NCBI GenBank assembly: GCA_964458125.1
Contig: CAYWHE010000158.1
Location: 1-9,476 of the forward strand
Reading direction: 5' to 3'
From: CAYWHE01 sp964458125
Lineage (GTDB): Bacteria; Bacteroidota; Bacteroidia; AKYH767-A; OLB10
Length of the DNA stretch: 9,476 bases
Shown: in pieces, positions 5,482 to 9,476 of the stretch
How the letters are laid out: each line of letters starts with the position of its first letter
Numbering within the stretch: position 1 is the stretch's first letter
Program-made: the position numbers and the translations under genes
The notes under the pieces: model-generated
What the model was told of the DNA's origin: nothing
Seen by the model: only the letters and a program-made list of their open reading frames with translations
Database searches by the model: none

Positions 5482-8391
5482 ATGAAAAAGATTTGTATTT
5501 TATTTGCCGTATGGCTTGTGTCCAGCCGCTTAGTTGTAGCGCAGCCTGATCCAGCTGTCAATTACCAGGCTGTTGCCCGGCTGGCCAATGGTCAGTTGAT
5601 TCAAAACAACAATCACCTGAGCATCCGGTTTACCATCAGGAATGGAAGCGGTGGTCCCATTCTTTACCGGGAAACCGATACCGTATCCACCAACCAGTTT
5701 GGTTTGTTTACACATAAAATCGGAAAGGGGAATGTAGTCAGCGGAAATTTTTCGGCCATCAACTGGGGTAACATTACACCGTATCTGCAATTTGACCTGG
5801 ATACCAGCGGAGGCATCAATTACATCATCCAGTTATCCAATACCGAACTGGTTTATGTTCCCTATGCCCTGTATGCCGCCTCCGGGAATCCCGGACCTGC
5901 GGGGTTAAACGGAGCAACCTGGTACACGGGAAACGCGGCTCCCGGCAGCGGAACGGGAACCATCAACGACCTTTACCTGAATACGAACAATGGAAATTAT
6001 TATTTAAAAACCGGCGCCACCACCTGGACCCTGCAGGGTAACCTCACCGGGCCCCAGGGAGCAGCCGGTTCGAATGGCGCCAACGGTGCGGATGGCGCCA
6101 CCTGGTTTGCAAATGCCGGCGCTCCTTCGGGTGGTACCGGTGCGGTGAATGACTTGTACCTCAATACCAATAACGGCAGTTACTATAAGAAAACCGGGCC
6201 CACCACCTGGACCCTGCAGGGCAACCTCACCGGGCCCCAAGGAATACAAGGCCTGCCGGGCGCCAACGGTACGCAGGGTATTCCCGGCACCAACGGTGCA
6301 ACCTGGTTAACCGGTACAGGCGCGCCATCCGGAGGATCAGGAGTAATCAATGATTTATACCTGAATACCAATAACGGCAACTACTATAAAAAAACCGGAT
6401 CAAGCACATGGACCCTGCAGGGTAACCTCACCGGCCCGCAGGGAACAGCCGGCACCAATGGTACGAACGGCACCAATGGTACCAATGGCCTTGACGGAAC
6501 GGATGGCGCCACCTGGTATACAGGCACGGGGGCTCCGGCTGGAGGTACGGGAGTTGTTAATGATTTATACCTGAACACCGGTAATGGAAATTATTATAAA
6601 AAGACCGGAGTTACCACCTGGACACTGCAGGGCAATCTCACCGGGCCGCAGGGATCCCCGGGAACCAATGGCACAAACGGAAGTAACGGCAGCGACGGCG
6701 CTACGTGGCTGACGGGATTCGGCATACCCTCTTCCGGGGCAGGAACGGTGAATGATTTATACCTCGACACCGGAACAAATGACTATTATAAAAAGACAGG
6801 TCCTTCAACCTGGACTTACCAGGGAAACCTGACCGGAACTGTCGGGAACCTGGCCGGAGATGTCACCGGTGCGCCGGGAAGTACGACTGTGGTTAAACTG
6901 CAGGGAAGGAATGTGGCTGCTGCTGCTCCTTCCAACAACCAGGTGCTGACCTGGAACAGCGGAAACAACCGTTGGGAAGGGGCCAGTCCATCAGCTGGAA
7001 ACGCCTGGAATATTGCCGGGAACAGCGGCACAAATCCTTCCTCCAATTTCATCGGAACCATTGATCCGGTTGAACTTCACTTCCGGGTCAATAATACCCA
7101 GGCGGCCATTATTGACAACTACCAGATGGTTGGAATCGGCACCACCACACCCTTTGCCCGGTTGCACGTAGTTACCTTCGACACGGTATTTCAGAATACC
7201 ATTGCCGGGAAATTCGAAGTGAACAATGCCGTGGTTTCCGCTGATGCCTTGGTTGGCACCGTTAATTCAAACGGTACGGCTGATTATTCTGCCGTACTCG
7301 GTTCTGCATCGGGTAACGGAAGGCAGTTTGGCATTCACGGTTACGCCTCAGGACCCGGCAAGGGACTGTATGATTTTCATACCAACTATGGAACCGTGGC
7401 GGGTTTGTTTGATTCTTACGGAGGCACAGGCATTATGTGCAATACCATGGGCATTGACAGTTCATGTGAAGACGGACAGTTTTATTGCACCGTGGCAAGA
7501 GGTATCGTCAGTAACATGAATTCCGTTGCCGAGCGGCAAACCGGCATCATGTCCTATTGCGCCACAGGAACAGACGAGAGTACAGCCATTGATGCAGAAG
7601 CGCGGAACGGTGACATTACCACCGGCCTGCGTGTTGCCGCCTACGATGGCGTTTCGTCCACGATAGCCGTGAATGCTTCGGCATACGCAAATTCCGCCTA
7701 TACGGTATACGGAGTTTACGGAGCAGCCGGCAATTCGGGAACGGGTACGTCATATGGAGGTTATTTTGACGGCGGAAGCGCCACGGGTGTTTACGGGGCC
7801 AATTTCGGAGCTTATTCGGCGGCCATTTACGGGAGGAATTATGCGGGCAACAATGATTATGCCGTATACGGTGCCAGTTACAACAGCGGTGGGGTGGGGA
7901 TTTACGGCTACAGCAATGGAGGAACCTATGCCGGTTATTTCGGGGGTGATGTAACGGTTACCGGAATTTTTAATAATCCTTCCGACCGGAAGTTTAAACG
8001 GGATGTCAATCCGTTACAGGGTTCTCTCGGAAAATTAATGATCCTTCAACCGAAAACCTACAGGTTTAAAACGGATGAATATAAAAGCATGTCCTTTGCA
8101 GGAGGTATTCATTACGGATTTATATCCCAGGAATTGCAGCAGGTATTCCCGGAGCTGATCAGGGAAAATACCAATTGCCCCGTGAAGGATCCCAAAACCG
8201 GTGTAATCCCGGAAACGATTCAATACCAGGGCATCAATTACCTGGAACTGATCCCGGTAACCATTTCTGCCTTGCAGGAACAACAGGCGGAAATACAGGA
8301 CATGAAGAACAGGATGCAGTTACTTCAGCAACAGAATGACCTGTTAAAAACCAGGCTGGAAGCGCTGGAAAGACAGGGCGAAATCAAATGA
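5482..8391 (+). CDS. Secreted fibre-like protein: collagen-like linkers, GATW repeats and C-terminal Peptidase_S74 chaperone domain
   Basis: The 969-residue protein has a signal peptide at 1-20. A Bacteroidota secreted N-terminal domain (about 21-133) follows, with 'NYQAVARLANGQL', 'TNQFGLF' and 'VYVPYALYAASG'. Five modules between 144 and 452 each run from GATW to QGNLTG and are joined by G-X-Y collagen-like tracts. 'VGIGTTTP' at 550-557 opens a shaft region, and a Gly/Tyr-rich stretch spans 740-830. The C-terminus is a Peptidase_S74/endosialidase chaperone domain starting 'NPSDRKFKRDV', with the Ser834-Lys839 pair at the spacing of the self-cleaving dyad, then 'YGFISQELQQVFPELI', and a coiled coil at about 932-965. 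In the family this domain trimerises fibres and may release itself. No T9SS sorting domain is present, so the export route is open. A surface adhesive fibre is inferred. Confidence 0.9.
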   Translation: MKKICILFAVWLVSSRLVVAQPDPAVNYQAVARLANGQLIQNNNHLSIRFTIRNGSGGPILYRETDTVSTNQFGLFTHKIGKGNVVSGNFSAINWGNITPYLQFDLDTSGGINYIIQLSNTELVYVPYALYAASGNPGPAGLNGATWYTGNAAPGSGTGTINDLYLNTNNGNYYLKTGATTWTLQGNLTGPQGAAGSNGANGADGATWFANAGAPSGGTGAVNDLYLNTNNGSYYKKTGPTTWTLQGNLTGPQGIQGLPGANGTQGIPGTNGATWLTGTGAPSGGSGVINDLYLNTNNGNYYKKTGSSTWTLQGNLTGPQGTAGTNGTNGTNGTNGLDGTDGATWYTGTGAPAGGTGVVNDLYLNTGNGNYYKKTGVTTWTLQGNLTGPQGSPGTNGTNGSNGSDGATWLTGFGIPSSGAGTVNDLYLDTGTNDYYKKTGPSTWTYQGNLTGTVGNLAGDVTGAPGSTTVVKLQGRNVAAAAPSNNQVLTWNSGNNRWEGASPSAGNAWNIAGNSGTNPSSNFIGTIDPVELHFRVNNTQAAIIDNYQMVGIGTTTPFARLHVVTFDTVFQNTIAGKFEVNNAVVSADALVGTVNSNGTADYSAVLGSASGNGRQFGIHGYASGPGKGLYDFHTNYGTVAGLFDSYGGTGIMCNTMGIDSSCEDGQFYCTVARGIVSNMNSVAERQTGIMSYCATGTDESTAIDAEARNGDITTGLRVAAYDGVSSTIAVNASAYANSAYTVYGVYGAAGNSGTGTSYGGYFDGGSATGVYGANFGAYSAAIYGRNYAGNNDYAVYGASYNSGGVGIYGYSNGGTYAGYFGGDVTVTGIFNNPSDRKFKRDVNPLQGSLGKLMILQPKTYRFKTDEYKSMSFAGGIHYGFISQELQQVFPELIRENTNCPVKDPKTGVIPETIQYQGINYLELIPVTISALQEQQAEIQDMKNRMQLLQQQNDLLKTRLEALERQGEIK
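5911..6837 (+). repeat. Five in-frame GATW...QGNLTG repeats with collagen-like linkers
   Basis: Copies begin at 5911, 6094, 6295, 6505 and 6697, i.e. at spacings of 61, 67, 70 and 64 codons. Each has a conserved core (GATW, 'NDLYLNT', 'YYKKTG', 'TWTLQGNLTG'); the length differences lie in the G-X-Y linker. The fifth copy is the most diverged (DTGTNDYYKKTG, TWTYQGNLTG) and loses its collagen tail, which marks the end of the array. Similar 'GDFYLNTATG'-type modules occur in collagen-like and tail-fibre proteins. Confidence 0.9.
6451..6489 (+). repeat. Short GGY-ACN-AAY coding repeat (Gly-Thr-Asn)n
   Basis: Within the linker after module 3, the 9-base unit encoding G-T-N is repeated four times. 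ACCAATGG recurs at 6454, 6472 and 6481, with an ACGAACGG variant at 6463. This makes the longest G-X-Y tract of the protein and is the kind of tract that can change length by slippage. Collagen stability from hydroxyproline is not expected in bacteria; Thr- and Pro-rich triplets commonly replace it. Confidence 0.75.
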
Positions 8392-8569
8392 TCCCGTGTG
8401 TTAACCAAAAACTATAAGTGTCTGAATACAGATTGAAAAAATAATTCAGCCGGAAAAGATGTATTTTGTTTTGTGAAGGTTTTATTGGGAACGGGTAAGA
8501 ATTGTTTTCCCTGAAGATTTGATTTTTTCTCAGAAAATAAATCTTACCTGCATTGGCAATCTCTTAATC
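8392..8569 (+). other. 178-bp interval between the fibre gene and the helical-protein gene
   Basis: No coding frame with family character is visible, although the next gene's frame is open back to an ATG at 8519. T-rich stretches (TTTTGTTTTGTG at about 8466, GAATTGTTTTCC near 8500) could be promoter parts, but no exact TTTG/TAnnTTTG pair was found. No strong hairpin follows the fibre stop codon. Confidence 0.35.
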
Positions 8570-8986
8570 ATGCTCAGGCGCGACTACTTTAAAAAGCAAA
8601 CGGACCGGTTGGCCGAAGTGCTCCGGAAAATCCTTGCCGACTTACTCCTGCTGAAAGACAAAGGAACGGCAGGGGAGCGCGTGGATAGTTTAACCCAAGC
8701 CCTGAAATCAGAACTGGATACAGACCCCGAGGAGCTGTTAGCCCTGCCTGATGAGGTCCTGGTGAACAGGCTTTCAAAAGAAAAAGGGTTCAGTGCGGAA
8801 AGCCTGGAGGCTTTAGCCGATTTGTTCAGTCATCTGGCTGATGAACTGCCGGAGGAAGAGCAGGCAAGAAAACTGTTCATATACGGAAAATGTCTGTGCC
8901 TGTATAAAACCTGTTCGGAAACGGGCAATACATTTTCATTTGAACGGCATGCGAAAATGGAAAGGATACGGAGTTTAATAAACTGA
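8570..8986 (+). CDS. Helical protein of unknown function with C-terminal cysteines
   Basis: I do not recognise this protein with confidence. From ATG 8570 it is 138 residues, mostly charged and predicted alpha-helical, opening 'LRRDYFKKQTDRLAEVLRKI' and rich in Glu/Leu between 45 and 100. The opening and helical layout recall DUF6483-type proteins, but I cannot confirm membership. Three cysteines cluster at 108, 110 and 115 (GKCLCLYKTC). There is no signal peptide or membrane segment, so it is probably cytoplasmic. The frame also opens at ATG 8519, but the added 17 residues (MIFSQKINLTCIGNLLI) look like translated leader, so I prefer 8570. It lies 178 nt after the fibre gene on the same strand; no functional link is evident. 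Confidence 0.7.
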   Translation: MLRRDYFKKQTDRLAEVLRKILADLLLLKDKGTAGERVDSLTQALKSELDTDPEELLALPDEVLVNRLSKEKGFSAESLEALADLFSHLADELPEEEQARKLFIYGKCLCLYKTCSETGNTFSFERHAKMERIRSLIN

Positions 8987-9128
8987 CCCTGCTGTAAGCA
9001 TGTTATTCGTATAAATGAACTGTTATCTGCGGGCACGGTCAGGGGACAGGAGCCGGAACGTTTATAAATAGGCGACCCGCCCCCTGTCTGAAAGATCAGC
9101 AAGACATACCGGTTAATCCGAATTCAGC
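8987..9128 (+). other. 142-bp interval before the VOC-family gene
   Basis: No gene is visible. GACAGG near 9046 can pair with CCTGTC near 9083 across a loop of about 30 nt, a weak possible stem. An AT-rich GTTTATAAATAGG lies at about 9059-9071 and could be part of a promoter for the gene that follows, but no matching upstream element was seen. Confidence 0.3.
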
Positions 9129-9476
9129 ATGAGAGCCCCGATGTTTAAAAATATTGAAATCATCCTTTACGTGAATGACCAGCAGGTGAGCCGGAACTTT
9201 TACCAGGAACTATTTCGGCGGCCTCCCGTGCTGGATGTACCGGGTATGACGGAATTTCTTTTGTCCGGTTCCTGCAAACTGGGCCTGATGCCCAATAACG
9301 GCATAGCGGGAATACTGGCGGATCAAACGCCCCATCCCGCCCTGGGAAATGGTATTCCCCGTTGCGAACTATACCTGTCAGTGGAAAATATTCAAACTGT
9401 GTTTGATCATGCGGTTTCATGCGGTGCAAAGCTCATCAGTCCTTTGCAGGACAGGGACTGGGGTGACCGGGTGTGT
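9129..9476 (+). CDS. VOC-superfamily (glyoxalase/bleomycin-resistance-like) protein, N-terminal part (runs off right edge)
   Basis: The frame is open from ATG 9129 for 116 codons to the window edge. 'MFKNIEIILYVNDQQVSRNF' followed by 'YQELF' is the usual first beta-alpha unit of vicinal-oxygen-chelate proteins. 'CELYLSVENIQTVFDHAVSC' then 'GAKLISP' and 'DRDWGDRV' match the second unit, where a WGD..F..DP.G segment normally follows. The family covers metal-dependent isomerases, dioxygenases and antibiotic-binding proteins; this member's substrate cannot be assigned. ATG 9141 (MFKNIEII) is an equally good start and may be the true one, since family members usually begin close to that strand. 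The last part of the protein, with some likely metal ligands, is outside the window. Confidence 0.82.
   Translation, partial: MRAPMFKNIEIILYVNDQQVSRNFYQELFRRPPVLDVPGMTEFLLSGSCKLGLMPNNGIAGILADQTPHPALGNGIPRCELYLSVENIQTVFDHAVSCGAKLISPLQDRDWGDRVC

Noticed and set aside
5911..6837. Possible CRISPR or tandem non-coding repeat array
   Set aside because: Repeats are about 180-210 bp, imperfect and in frame within one long gene; there are no short identical repeats with unique spacers.
6004..7061. Several Pro/Val-rich minus-strand frames opposite the fibre repeats
   Set aside because: Repetitive GGN/ACC codons on the plus strand read as Pro/Val-rich stretches on the other strand; they repeat with the array and carry no independent signal.
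5482..8391. Prophage tail-fibre gene
   Set aside because: The protein has a signal peptide and a Bacteroidota secreted N-terminal domain, and no capsid, tail, lysis or integrase genes are nearby.

Overview
The window looks like a chromosomal segment of a Bacteroidota bacterium, probably Chitinophaga/Sphingobacteria-like. The evidence is type IX secretion (T9SS) C-terminal sorting sequences, a Bacteroidota-type ScpA, signal peptides ending in Q, the 'GIGTTTP' secreted-fibre style, and start codons preceded by A-rich leaders rather than clear Shine-Dalgarno sequences. No rRNA, tRNA, CRISPR array, transposase or phage structural module was seen.

Left part (1-1238): an AT-rich segment unlike the rest of the window. 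It holds the N-terminal 289 codons of a secreted surface protein on the minus strand, which runs off the left edge. Just upstream lies a 31-codon remnant of a T9SS sorting domain, and then a 44-codon open frame of doubtful reality.

Central part (1239-4463): housekeeping-type genes. On the minus strand, an ArsC/Spx-like thioredoxin-fold protein is followed by a ten-helix EamA/DMT transporter. Divergently on the plus strand, scpA (chromosome segregation) overlaps by 11 nt an UPF0104/LPG-synthase-like membrane protein. The scpA start is probably a TTG inside a longer frame.

Right part (4464-9476): a 430-bp gap with no gene, then two secreted-protein genes in tandem. The first is a 170-aa protein with a T9SS sorting domain. 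The second is a 969-aa fibre-like protein with a Bacteroidota secreted N-terminal domain, five GATW...QGNLTG modules joined by collagen-like G-X-Y linkers, a Gly/Tyr-rich shaft, and a C-terminal Peptidase_S74 (intramolecular chaperone of endosialidase) domain ending in a coiled coil. A large hairpin separates the two genes, and part of it recurs beside the sorting-domain remnant at the left. A 138-aa helical protein of unknown function and the start of a VOC/glyoxalase-fold protein complete the window.

The most distinctive element is the fibre gene: a tail-fibre-like architecture built on a bacterial secretion signal, next to a T9SS cargo gene and not within a phage. I found no evidence for a wholly new defence or mobile system.
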